NCBI GenBank assembly: GCA_910579015.1
Contig: CAJTRO010000064.1
Coordinates: 1-15,440, forward strand
Length of the DNA: 15,440 nucleotides
Direction of reading: 5' to 3'
Source: an uncultured Dorea sp.
Lineage (GTDB): Bacteria; Bacillota_A; Clostridia; Lachnospirales; Lachnospiraceae
Part shown: positions 6,574 to 13,946 of the stretch, piece by piece
How the letters are laid out: every line of letters begins with the position of its first letter
How positions within the stretch are numbered: position 1 is the first letter of the stretch
The notes under the pieces: model-generated
Seen by the model: only the letters and a program-made list of their open reading frames with translations
What the model was told of the DNA's origin: nothing
Databases searched by the model: none
Position numbers and translations under genes: made by a program

Positions 6574-6875
6574 CACTTCATCAGCTTCTGAAGTGTCGCA
6601 ACCAGTTCATCCACCGTCTCGCTCTTCCCTTCGCGGATATCGTTCGTCACACAGGTACGGATATGGTTCGCAAGCAGCACCCTGTTGAAGCTGTTGAGCG
6701 CCGCGTTCACCGCCGACACCTGAATCAGGATATCCGGGCAATATGCATCATTTTCCACCATCTTCTTGATCCCGCGTACCTGTCCTTCGATCCGGCTTAA
6801 GCGATTGACCAGATCCTTATATTCCTTCACGGACCGCTCCTTTGTCTTGTGACAGCATTCCTGTCTTTCCTCCAT
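6573..6875 (-). CDS. csoR: copper-sensing repressor CsoR, 100 residues
   Basis: An all-helical DNA-binding repressor of the CsoR/RcnR family (DUF156) that leaves its operator when Cu(I) binds. The family signature NRLSRIEGQVRGIKKMV is at residues 24-40. The Cu(I) ligands C46, H71 and C75 keep the exact spacing of CsoR (25 and 4 residues), which separates it from the Ni/Co and sulfur-sensing relatives. A CC-H cluster near the N-terminus (C7, C8, H9) is extra. I start at the ATG at 6875 (GAGGTG six bases upstream): the longer frame back to 6932 would place the promoter and operator inside the coding region. It precedes copA/copZ in the same direction and has a matching operator in its own promoter, implying autoregulation. 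Confidence 0.93.
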   Translation of the reverse strand: MEERQECCHKTKERSVKEYKDLVNRLSRIEGQVRGIKKMVENDAYCPDILIQVSAVNAALNSFNRVLLANHIRTCVTNDIREGKSETVDELVATLQKLMK

Positions 6876-6899
6876 ATCCAACACCTCATTTCTAAACAC

Positions 6900-6928
6900 A
6901 TTATATACCCCATCAGGGTATAATGCAA
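6900..6928 (-). promoter_or_regulatory. csoR promoter with CsoR operator in the spacer
   Basis: On the minus strand TTGCAT (6928-6923) and a perfect TATAAT (6905-6900) are 17 bases apart. The spacer is filled by a perfect inverted repeat, TATACCC-N5-GGGTATA (6904-6922). The sequence type and its position between -35 and -10 match known CsoR operators, so repressor binding would exclude RNA polymerase. Confidence 0.8.
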
Positions 6929-6945
6929 GCAAAATTTTTTAACAA

Positions 6946-6986
6946 AAAAATCCACCTGTATATTTGGACCATACAGGCAGATTTTT
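6946..6986. terminator. bidirectional rho-independent terminator after trmO
   Basis: AAAAATC-CA-CCTGTAT, a nine-base loop, then ATACAGG-CA-GATTTTT. Two 7-bp stems are separated by a symmetric two-base bulge, with T-runs on both sides. On the minus strand it begins 2 bp after the trmO stop and ends in seven T, separating the cls-nfo-trmO unit from csoR. Confidence 0.85.
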
Positions 6987-6988
6987 CT

Positions 6989-7717
6989 CTAACACAGTTC
7001 ATATTCTACTTCACATACTCTGAGCACATTCCCTTCAACCTGAAAGCGCACCTCCATCCCCGCATATTTCATCCCGTAGATCCGCCCCCGATCCTGCTGA
7101 TAGGAAGGTCTTGGATCCTGCGATAATACCTGCTTAAGAATCTCCCTGTGCTCCATCGGGATCTTAACTTCCCATTCCCCGGGGATCTCCACCTCAAGCC
7201 TGTATCCCTTTTTCTGCTCCGCAAATCCTCCCGACGCCTCTGCATGGCAGTCCACATAGGGAAGATAAGGCTTGATATCATAGATGGGCGTTCCATCCAT
7301 CAGGTCTGCTCCCCGGACATGCAGAACGATTCCTTTTCCCTCTCTTCTCTCCATCCGCTCAAGGGACACACTGGACAGTCCCACAGGGTTGGGGCGGAAG
7401 GGAGACCTGCTTGCGAATACCCCCACCCGTGTATTGCCACCAAGCCTTGGCGGTCTTACAGTCGGGCTCCATTCGTCTTTCACAGCCTCTGAAAATCCCC
7501 ATATCAGCCACAGATGGGAAAACGCCTCAAGCCCCCTGACCGCGTCCGGATTGCGGTACTTCGGTTCAAATATGATCTCTGCCTTCGTATCCGCAAGCCC
7601 GCTCTGTCTCGGGATCCCGAACTTTGCCGGGAAATCCGTATGTATATAAGCAATGACTTCCAGCGTTAAATGATCATCTTCTCTTCGCAATCCTACATTC
7701 CATCCCCTTCCGCGCAT
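6989..7717 (-). CDS. trmO: tRNA (t6A37) N6-methyltransferase, TrmO/TsaA family, 242 residues
   Basis: TrmO uses S-adenosylmethionine to methylate N6-threonylcarbamoyladenosine at position 37 of threonine tRNA, helping decoding. Family blocks are clear: IHTDFPAKFGIPRQSGL at 25-41, RVGVFASRSPFRPNPVGLS at 97-115 and DGTPIYDIKPYLPYVD at 141-156; the C-terminal region has the usual RxxYQ/RIYG element. The ATG at 7717 has GAGGG six bases upstream and lies inside the end of nfo, so the two genes overlap by 25 bp and are likely translationally coupled. A downstream TTG (codon 10) is an alternative start, because the first 15 residues are not typical. A terminator follows immediately. Confidence 0.92.
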   Translation of the reverse strand: MRGRGWNVGLRREDDHLTLEVIAYIHTDFPAKFGIPRQSGLADTKAEIIFEPKYRNPDAVRGLEAFSHLWLIWGFSEAVKDEWSPTVRPPRLGGNTRVGVFASRSPFRPNPVGLSSVSLERMERREGKGIVLHVRGADLMDGTPIYDIKPYLPYVDCHAEASGGFAEQKKGYRLEVEIPGEWEVKIPMEHREILKQVLSQDPRPSYQQDRGRIYGMKYAGMEVRFQVEGNVLRVCEVEYELC

Positions 7718-8553
7718 CCGGCGCCCTCAAGCTTCTTACGGATCATCCGGATCTCCTCCTTGTGCCCCTTATCGTCCAGCGGAGTTTCCAGATAGAAGGG
7801 CAGATCCTTAAGCACAGGATGGCGCAGTATACGAAGCAGCGCATCAAGGCCGATCTCACCCTCTCCGACCACCGCGTGCCTGTCCTTATGAGAACCAAAA
7901 GGCATCATACTGTCATTGAGATGCACCGCTTTCAAAAGCTCTAACCCAAGCACCCGGTCGAACTCCTCAAGCACGCCCTCCAGATCATCCACAATATCAT
8001 ACCCCGCCGCAAACACATGGCAGGTATCCAGGCAGACACCGATCCTCTCCGGATGGGCGGCCCCGTCCCGGATCTCCCTTAGATGCTCAAATCTTGCCCC
8101 GATCTCCGTCCCCTTGCCTGTCATGGTTTCCAGAAGGACCATGAGCTTCTCCTGTCCTGTGACCGCCTGATCAAGTCCCCGGATGATATTGCGTATCCCC
8201 TTCTCCACTCCGATCCCGGTATGGCTTCCCGGATGGAACACCAGATATTCTATTCCAAGACGGTCCATCCGCTCTACATCCTCCCGTATCACCGTGCAGG
8301 CGAACTCATACACCCGCTCCTGGCCGCTCGCCAGGTTCATGGTATACGGAGCATGGGCAAGCAGCGCTTTAAACTGGTGCTCTCTTCGTATCTTCTGAAA
8401 CTTTTCAATCTCTTCCTCTTCATATACCTTATAATTCGATCCTCTGGGATTCCGGCTGAATATCTGCATAGTATCCGCCTCCATGCGGACCACGTTCCCG
8501 GCAGTTTTCGCCAGCCCTCCCGCAATCGACATATGTGTTCCGATCGTCAGCAT
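7693..8553 (-). CDS. nfo: deoxyribonuclease IV (AP endonuclease), 286 residues
   Basis: Endonuclease IV cuts 5' of abasic sites and removes 3'-blocking groups in base-excision repair, using three Zn ions in a TIM barrel. The full ligand set is present: H67, H107 (FHPGSH), E142 (LLETMTGKG), D176 and H179 (CLDTCH), H211 (HLNDS), D224 and H226 (HKDRH) and E256 (YLETP), with spacing close to E. coli Nfo. Length is normal. The start has AAGGAG six bases upstream. It sits 47 bp after cls and overlaps trmO; no terminator was seen in the cls-nfo gap, so a shared transcript is likely, though the three functions are not obviously linked. Confidence 0.96.
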   Translation of the reverse strand: MLTIGTHMSIAGGLAKTAGNVVRMEADTMQIFSRNPRGSNYKVYEEEEIEKFQKIRREHQFKALLAHAPYTMNLASGQERVYEFACTVIREDVERMDRLGIEYLVFHPGSHTGIGVEKGIRNIIRGLDQAVTGQEKLMVLLETMTGKGTEIGARFEHLREIRDGAAHPERIGVCLDTCHVFAAGYDIVDDLEGVLEEFDRVLGLELLKAVHLNDSMMPFGSHKDRHAVVGEGEIGLDALLRILRHPVLKDLPFYLETPLDDKGHKEEIRMIRKKLEGAGCAEGDGM

Positions 8554-8600
8554 ATTCTTCTCCTTTCCGTATTCTCTGCCGTGGCCGCCCGGACGGACAG

Positions 8601-10163
8601 CTACATCAGAGGCGCAACCAGACGCAGGACATGTCCGGTAATCTTCGTAAGCAGGCTCCTCTCCTTTGCCTCCACAAGCGTCACCTTATGGCTCTTCGCC
8701 AGTGTCTGCCGGAAATCCTGTTCAATCTTTTCAATCTCCGGGTTATTATAGATAAAGACTCCGCATTCAAAATGCAGGTAAAGGCTCCGGTAATCCAGAT
8801 TAATTGTCCCCACCGTCGCCGTATCATCATCCGAGACAAATACCTTAGCATGGACGAATCCCGGCGTATACTCATAGATCTGGACGCCTCCCTCTATCAG
8901 TTCTTTATAATAAGTCTTTGCCACAGCGAACGCATACCATTTATCCGGAATATGAGGCATGATAATGATCACCTCGATCCCGCTCTTTGCGGCTCTCACA
9001 AGCGTCGTGATCATCTCGTTGTCAAGGATCAGGTACGGCGTCATGATATGTACGTATTTCTTCGCATGGTTCAATATGTGGAAATATACCTCTTCCCCTA
9101 CATTCTCATTATCAAAGGGGCTGTCTGCATATGGAATCACGTACCCCAGACCTCTTCGCAGTTCTTCCCCCCTGGCTGTCAGATACCTCCTGTACGCCTC
9201 CGGCCTGCGCTCCTCCACATTCCACATCTGCAAAAATATCATCGTAAGGCTCTGTACTGCATCGCCCTTTAGCATGACCGCCGTATCCTTCCAGTGTCCG
9301 AACCTTTCTTTCCGGTTGATGTATTCATCTCCCAGATTGATTCCTCCCGTAAACCCGACCTTTCCGTCAACGACACAGATCTTCCTGTGGTCACGGTTAT
9401 TCTGAGTGGTAGACAAAAACGGCTGGATCCGGTTCGCCATCTTGCACTGGATCCCGTATCTCTCAAGCTGTTTTGGATAACCATAGGGAAGCATGGATAT
9501 GGCGCACATGCCGTCATACATGAACCGCACCTCTACCCCCTCCTCGGCCTTCTGCTTAAGAACCTCCAAGATCGTCCCCCACATATACCCCTTCTCTACG
9601 ATAAAGTATTCCATGAAAATATATTTTCTGGCCTTCTTAAGCTCGGACAGCATAGCTTCAAACTTATACTCGCCCAGCGGAAAATACTTCACCTCCGTAT
9701 TCCGGTAAGTCGGAAATCCCAACTGTCTGGACAGATAATAAGACAGCTGGGCATTCGCCGACCTGCTCGCCCACAGATCTCTGACAATCTCCTTATCCTG
9801 CCCCATATAAGGCTCGGTCTCAATCCTGAGGGTTGACAGACGGTTTTGCAGGAATCTGGTCCCTAACTGCATCTTAACAAGGACGTAGAACAGCACGCCG
9901 ATAACCGGAAATACCATCACGCACAGGATCCACGTCATCTTAAACGCAGGATTCCCCTTCGTATTGATAATGTAGATCAATACAACCGCCTCTAATATCA
10001 GCAATGCCCCGTATATAAATGTAAGATATTCCTCCAGATCGCGGATCGCTTCTACGATCAGCCCGATCTGTAAAAGAAGCAGCAGCAGAATGATCCCTGT
10101 CCTGCTGAATATGATACGGAACAGCCCCTTCTTCGCCGTACTTGTTGTCTGATTTTTATCCAT
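8601..10163 (-). CDS. cls: cardiolipin synthase, 520 residues
   Basis: A membrane phospholipase-D-superfamily enzyme that condenses two phosphatidylglycerols to cardiolipin and glycerol. There are three hydrophobic N-terminal segments (about 22-40, 47-66, 77-98), then two catalytic HxKxxxxD motifs: H259-K261-D266 (followed by GFTGGINLGDEY) and H438-K440-D445 (followed by VGTINLDYRS). Length is typical for bacterial Cls. I start at 10163, which has AAGAGGAGAG upstream; the frame is open back to 10226, but that part covers the promoter. Transcribed away from the small acidic protein gene, with nfo and trmO downstream. Confidence 0.95.
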   Translation of the reverse strand: MDKNQTTSTAKKGLFRIIFSRTGIILLLLLLQIGLIVEAIRDLEEYLTFIYGALLILEAVVLIYIINTKGNPAFKMTWILCVMVFPVIGVLFYVLVKMQLGTRFLQNRLSTLRIETEPYMGQDKEIVRDLWASRSANAQLSYYLSRQLGFPTYRNTEVKYFPLGEYKFEAMLSELKKARKYIFMEYFIVEKGYMWGTILEVLKQKAEEGVEVRFMYDGMCAISMLPYGYPKQLERYGIQCKMANRIQPFLSTTQNNRDHRKICVVDGKVGFTGGINLGDEYINRKERFGHWKDTAVMLKGDAVQSLTMIFLQMWNVEERRPEAYRRYLTARGEELRRGLGYVIPYADSPFDNENVGEEVYFHILNHAKKYVHIMTPYLILDNEMITTLVRAAKSGIEVIIIMPHIPDKWYAFAVAKTYYKELIEGGVQIYEYTPGFVHAKVFVSDDDTATVGTINLDYRSLYLHFECGVFIYNNPEIEKIEQDFRQTLAKSHKVTLVEAKERSLLTKITGHVLRLVAPLM

Positions 10164-10186
10164 ACACTGCTCTCTCCTCTTGACGT

Positions 10187-10216
10187 ATAATAAACATATC
10201 CTACAGTCTATCACAA
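10187..10216 (-). promoter_or_regulatory. probable cls promoter
   Basis: TTGTGA (10216-10211) and TATTAT (10192-10187) on the minus strand, 18 bases apart. Initiation near 10180 would leave a very short leader before the AAGAGGAGAG ribosome binding site. Plausible but not certain. Confidence 0.45.
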
Positions 10217-10295
10217 ATTTATCCAATAATCTAATAAATTACAGACTTTTTACATACATTTTATGATTATTTTAGAGGAAAAATAATACAATATG

Positions 10296-10304
10296 TGGTA
10301 TGAT
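10296..10304 (+). promoter_or_regulatory. extended -10 promoter of the small acidic membrane protein
   Basis: TGGTATGAT is an extended -10 (TGn before TATGAT), with no good -35 upstream. The predicted start near 10311 gives a leader of about 33 bases containing AAAGGAG at 10326-10332. A TATAAT at 10315-10320 lies too close to the ribosome binding site to be the main -10. Confidence 0.45.
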
Positions 10305-10343
10305 AGTTATTAGAATATAATTTTGAAAGGAGTTATAATTATC

Positions 10344-10616
10344 ATGAAGAAATGGGGTAAAGGATTGATGGGGCTCGTTGCGGCAGGCGGAGCGCTTGCA
10401 GGCCTTATCTATTATTTAAAGAAAAAAGACAACTGTGAAGAAGAGGAATTCGATGACGAGTTCGAAGACAATGATTTCGACCTCGACAGCGACTTAAAGC
10501 CTGTGTCCGACCGTGAGTATGTTTCTCTGAATCCGTCCGCAAAGGATGAGGAAGAAGAAAAGTCCGAAGAAGCCTCTGCCGTTGCGGATGACAATCTGGA
10601 TGAAGACGAAGATTAA
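10344..10616 (+). CDS. small single-pass membrane protein with highly acidic tail, 90 residues, function unknown
   Basis: I do not recognise a characterised family. The N-terminus is basic (MKKWGKG), followed by a glycine/alanine-rich hydrophobic segment (about residues 8-25) ending in KKK, so the protein is probably anchored with its tail in the cytoplasm by the positive-inside rule. From residue 29 onwards the chain is dominated by Glu and Asp (EEEEFDDEFEDNDFDLDSD and DEEEEKSEE) and is likely disordered. The ATG at 10344 is used: the frame opens at a TTG at 10323, but the AAAGGAG just after it is the ribosome binding site. It is the only plus-strand gene, with its own promoter and terminator, divergent from cls and convergent with the MocR gene. 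Confidence 0.8.
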   Translation: MKKWGKGLMGLVAAGGALAGLIYYLKKKDNCEEEEFDDEFEDNDFDLDSDLKPVSDREYVSLNPSAKDEEEEKSEEASAVADDNLDEDED

Positions 10617-10660
10617 GAACAAACAGATATAACATATCAAGAAGAACGACTTAAGAAGCT

Positions 10661-10710
10661 TCTGCCTGTGCAATTGACCTTCCCATCTCAATGCACAGGC
10701 AGATTATTTT
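10661..10710 (+). terminator. strong rho-independent terminator of the small acidic protein gene
   Basis: TCTGCCTGTGCA (10661-10672) and TGCACAGGCAGA (10692-10703) form a perfect 12-bp stem with a 19-base loop, followed by TTATTTT. It overlaps the stop of the converging MocR gene by two bases. On the minus strand no good T-run follows, so it serves mainly the plus-strand gene. Confidence 0.85.
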
Positions 10711-12139
10711 ATCCCATCCGGCCGGCACCCCCTTGTCTCATACCGTCCCCAAAGCACCGGTTCAATATCTTCACGGCCTCTCTGATCTGCTCCTCCGTCA
10801 GGTTCGCATAACCCAAAAGGATGGTCGGCCTCTCATCCCCCATCCTCCTGATCCGGTAATCCGACAGCCCGTATACCCGGATATCTTCTTTTTCAGCCCT
10901 CTCTATCAGCTCTTCCTCCGTACAGCCATTCCTGAACGTAAGCAGAAGATGGACGCCGGCGTTCTCCCCCGATACAGTCATGATATCCGACATCGGCTTC
11001 AGCCCGTCAAGAAGCGCGTCATGCCGGCTCTTGTACAGCGCCCTCGTCTTATTGAGATGCCGCTCGTAATACCCTTCCTCGAGAAATCTCTGCATGATCA
11101 TCTGGTCCACCTTAGATACGGTAGAATGCACAAAATCATGCCTCTCCTCATATGCATCCAGAAGCGGTCCCGGCAGCACCATATAGCTCAGCCGTATCGC
11201 CGGCGCAACCGACCTTGAGAACGTGCCAAGATAGATCACCTTCTCATGCGCGTCATATCCCTGCAAGGCAGGGATCGGCTTGCCCTTATAACGGTACTCG
11301 CTGTCATAATCATCCTCTATGATATACCGGTCCTCTTCCTCTGTCGCCCACCTTAAAAGCTCCATCCTTCGGTTGATGGGCATGACGATCCCCGTCGGAT
11401 ACTGGTGGGAGGGTGTCACATAGGCTATATCCGCCCCTGATTCCCTGAGCTCTGTTACCTTCATCCCGCTCTTGTCCAGAGACACCGGGACCGTATCATA
11501 GGACAGAGCCTCTGCCATGCGGTACGCCTGCTTGTACGCCGGATCCTCAAAAGCGATCCTGTGCTCTCTCCCAAGTATCATACTAAGGAGCATCAGGATA
11601 TAATCACTTCCCGCGCCGACAATGATCTGCTTCGGCGAACAGTTCACCCCTCTTGCCTGGTGGAGATAACTGCTGATCGCGCTTCGGAATCCATATTCAC
11701 CTTGGGAATCCCCGAAACGGAACAACTCCGTCCGGTCGTCCATCAGGACATCCTTCGACAGCTTCCGCCATGCATTATAGGGAAAGCTCCTCAGATCCAC
11801 GCCGCTAGGCGAGAAATCATACCGGTACTTCTTCCCGGGCTTCTCCATAGCCATAGCCTTCGGCTTCTCCCGTTCCAGGCGGTAAAGCTCCTCCGTCTGC
11901 GACACGAAAAATCCCCTGTAAGGCTCCGCCTCAATATACCCCTCCGACAGAAGCTGCTCGTAGGCAAGCTCAACCGTACTCCTGCTCACCTCCAGATGCT
12001 TCGATAAGGCTCTGGTAGACGGCAGCTTCTCCCTGTATGCAATCCTTCCATTCTGGATATCCGCTTTGATATACCGGTAGATCTGCTCATAGAGCGGAAC
12101 CTTCGAATGGCTTTTCAGATTCATCGTTATCTCATTCAT
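10709..12139 (-). CDS. MocR/PdxR-type GntR regulator with aminotransferase-like domain lacking the PLP lysine, 476 residues
   Basis: A transcription factor with a GntR winged helix-turn-helix (about residues 14-80, with LPSTRALSKHLEVSRSTVELAY) joined to a fold-type I aminotransferase-like domain (about 105-465). Landmarks of the effector domain are intact: GAGSDY (175-180), TPSHQYPTG (242-250) and EDDYDSEYRY (275-284). The usual GTFSK, whose Lys forms the Schiff base with PLP in GabR and PdxR, reads GTFSR (R309, codon AGG at 11215-11213). The protein may bind PLP non-covalently, sense something else, or be changing function. Its ATG directly follows the glnS stop (TAGATG) with no ribosome binding site of its own; an ATG at codon 6 is the alternative. 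Target genes are unknown: there is no divergent neighbour, unlike many MocR genes. Confidence 0.9.
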   Translation of the reverse strand: MNEITMNLKSHSKVPLYEQIYRYIKADIQNGRIAYREKLPSTRALSKHLEVSRSTVELAYEQLLSEGYIEAEPYRGFFVSQTEELYRLEREKPKAMAMEKPGKKYRYDFSPSGVDLRSFPYNAWRKLSKDVLMDDRTELFRFGDSQGEYGFRSAISSYLHQARGVNCSPKQIIVGAGSDYILMLLSMILGREHRIAFEDPAYKQAYRMAEALSYDTVPVSLDKSGMKVTELRESGADIAYVTPSHQYPTGIVMPINRRMELLRWATEEEDRYIIEDDYDSEYRYKGKPIPALQGYDAHEKVIYLGTFSRSVAPAIRLSYMVLPGPLLDAYEERHDFVHSTVSKVDQMIMQRFLEEGYYERHLNKTRALYKSRHDALLDGLKPMSDIMTVSGENAGVHLLLTFRNGCTEEELIERAEKEDIRVYGLSDYRIRRMGDERPTILLGYANLTEEQIREAVKILNRCFGDGMRQGGAGRMG

Positions 12140-13807
12140 CTATTTCGGCAGCCTGAACGAGCTCTTCAACGACACGATCCGGTTAAATACCAGCGCCTCC
12201 GGCGTCGAATCCTTCGAGTCGATACAGAAATACCCGTTCCTTACGAACTGGAAGCTGTCACATCCCTTTGCATCCGCGAAGCTGTCCTCCACATAGCACT
12301 CCTTTTTTACAGTCAGGGAATTCGGGTTCAGGTTCAAAGAGCCGTCCTCCTTATTGTAGACGCCCTTCTCCTCATCCACAAGATTCTCATACAGACGCAC
12401 CTCGGCCTGCTTCGCGAAAGGCGCGGCAACCCAGTGGATTGTTCCCTTGACCTTCCGGCCGGTGAACCCGGATCCGCACTTCGTCTCCGGATCATAAGTA
12501 CAGTGCACAACCGTCACATTACCGTCCGCATCCGTCTCATAGCTTATACATTTTACAAAGTACGCGTGCATCAGGCGGACCTCATTGCCCGGAAACAGAC
12601 GGAAATACTTCTTCGGCGGATCGATCATGAAATCCTCCCGCTCGATATACAATTCTCTGCAAAACGGAAGCTTACGCATACCAAGAGCCTCGTTCTCCAG
12701 ATTGTTCTCAACCTTAAGATACTCCGTCTCCCCTTCCGGGTAATTATCGATCACCAGCCTGATCGGATCAAGCACCGCCATCATACGCGGGCGCTTAAGC
12801 TTTAAATCCTCCCTGATGCAATACTCAAGCATGGCGTAATCCACAGAGCTCTGGCTCTTTGATACTCCGCACATGTCGATAAACATCTGAAGTGATTCCG
12901 GCGTAAAGCCCCTTCTTCTCAACGCCGCTATGGACACAAGCCTTGGATCGTCCCAGCCGTCCACGATGCCGTCCGTCACCAGCTTCTTGATATACCTCTT
13001 ACCCGTCACCACATTCGTAAGATACAGCTTGGCAAACTCAATCTGCCGCGGGGCCGGATCAAATCCGCACTCCTTAACCACCCAGTCATAGAGGGGCCTG
13101 TGATCCTCGAACTCCAGAGTACAGATAGAATGAGTGATCTTCTCCACCGCGTCCTCGATCGGATGCGCGAAGTCATACATCGGATAGATACACCATCTGT
13201 CTCCCGTATTGTGGTGCGTCATATGAGCCACACGGTAGATGACCGGATCGCGCATATTGATATTCGGGGACGCCATGTCGATCTTCGCACGCAGGACCTT
13301 CTCACCGTCCTTGTATCTTCCATCCTTCATCTCTTCAAAGAGCCTCAGGTTCTCCTCCACAGAACGGTCACGGTACGGGCTGTTCTTTCCGGGCTCCTTA
13401 AGAGTACCACGGTATTTTCGCATCTCATCCGCCGTCAGATCGCAGACGAACGCCTTTCCATTCTTGATCAGCTTCACGGCACACTCGTACATCACCTCGA
13501 AATAATCCGATGCAAAATACAGATGCTCCTTCCAGTCGGCGCCAAGCCACTCCACGTCTTCCTTTATAGATTCTACGAACTCCATATCCTCCTTGGTGGG
13601 ATTCGTATCATCGAACCGCAGATGAAAGGTCCCGTTATATTTCTTCGCCAGTCCAGAATTCAAAAGAATAGACTTGGCATGTCCGATATGGAGATACCCG
13701 TTCGGCTCCGGCGGAAATCTGGTACATACCTCAGAATAAACTCCTCCGGCAAGGTCCTTATCTATCTCCTGCTCAATAAAATTCTTGGAAACTGCTTCTT
13801 CTCCCAT
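12140..13807 (-). CDS. glnS: glutaminyl-tRNA synthetase, 555 residues
   Basis: A class I synthetase that charges tRNA-Gln with glutamine. The HIGH motif is at 40-43 within PPEPNGYLHIGHAKS. RFDDTNP (64-70) and GWDDPRL (284-290) are typical of GlnRS, and the C-terminal anticodon-binding beta-barrels are present up to the SFRLPK end. The KMSKS loop, usually a form of MSKRKL in GlnRS, reads NVVTGKRYIKKL (265-276), keeping only GKR. Length matches the E. coli enzyme. AAGGAGG lies six bases before the ATG. Many Clostridia make Gln-tRNA by GatCAB amidation instead, so this gene points to acquisition or retention of the direct route. The MocR gene follows with zero spacing. Confidence 0.95.
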   Translation of the reverse strand: MGEEAVSKNFIEQEIDKDLAGGVYSEVCTRFPPEPNGYLHIGHAKSILLNSGLAKKYNGTFHLRFDDTNPTKEDMEFVESIKEDVEWLGADWKEHLYFASDYFEVMYECAVKLIKNGKAFVCDLTADEMRKYRGTLKEPGKNSPYRDRSVEENLRLFEEMKDGRYKDGEKVLRAKIDMASPNINMRDPVIYRVAHMTHHNTGDRWCIYPMYDFAHPIEDAVEKITHSICTLEFEDHRPLYDWVVKECGFDPAPRQIEFAKLYLTNVVTGKRYIKKLVTDGIVDGWDDPRLVSIAALRRRGFTPESLQMFIDMCGVSKSQSSVDYAMLEYCIREDLKLKRPRMMAVLDPIRLVIDNYPEGETEYLKVENNLENEALGMRKLPFCRELYIEREDFMIDPPKKYFRLFPGNEVRLMHAYFVKCISYETDADGNVTVVHCTYDPETKCGSGFTGRKVKGTIHWVAAPFAKQAEVRLYENLVDEEKGVYNKEDGSLNLNPNSLTVKKECYVEDSFADAKGCDSFQFVRNGYFCIDSKDSTPEALVFNRIVSLKSSFRLPK

Positions 13808-13891
13808 ATTGCTCCTCCTTGTAGATACTTCTCATGCCGCAGCCAGCAGATCCACCGGCAAAATCCGGCATTTAAATACATTATGCCCCTT

Positions 13892-13920
13892 ATCTTATCA
13901 TAAAAAATATGGCGAAACAA
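13892..13920 (-). promoter_or_regulatory. probable glnS promoter
   Basis: TTGTTT (13920-13915) and TAAGAT (13897-13892) on the minus strand with 17-base spacing. The start near 13885 gives a leader of about 78 bases, too short for a T-box. The -35 lies in the 3' arm of the hairpin that follows the upstream gene. Confidence 0.5.
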
Positions 13921-13945
13921 GATTTTTATCTTCTTTGACTTGTTT
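13915..13945 (-). terminator. weak rho-independent terminator after the debranching-enzyme gene
   Basis: AAACAAG (13945-13939 in the message) and CTTGTTT (13921-13915) form a 7-bp stem, with a nested AAGAT/ATCTT pairing around AAAA. It starts one base after the stop codon. A T-run follows, but only after CGCCATA, and the stem is AT-rich, so some read-through into glnS is likely. Confidence 0.4.
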
Positions 13946-13946
13946 T

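Noticed and set aside
6876..6932. N-terminal extension of CsoR by 19 codons
   Set aside because: It would translate the operator and -10 region, and the extra residues do not match the family.
8083..9836. Several long plus-strand open frames opposite nfo and cls
   Set aside because: They overlap two well-supported genes across all catalytic motifs and show no domains or start signals.
13762..13881. 39-residue upstream reading frame overlapping the glnS start, considered as a leader peptide
   Set aside because: No Gln run and no attenuator structure, and its possible ribosome binding site coincides with the predicted transcription start.
13808..13891. T-box riboswitch in front of glnS
   Set aside because: The leader is only about 80 bases, with no T-box consensus or large specifier stem.
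13100..13903. 267-residue plus-strand open frame opposite glnS
   Set aside because: It lies antisense to a clear GlnRS gene, has no ribosome binding site and no recognisable family, and its composition follows the opposite strand.
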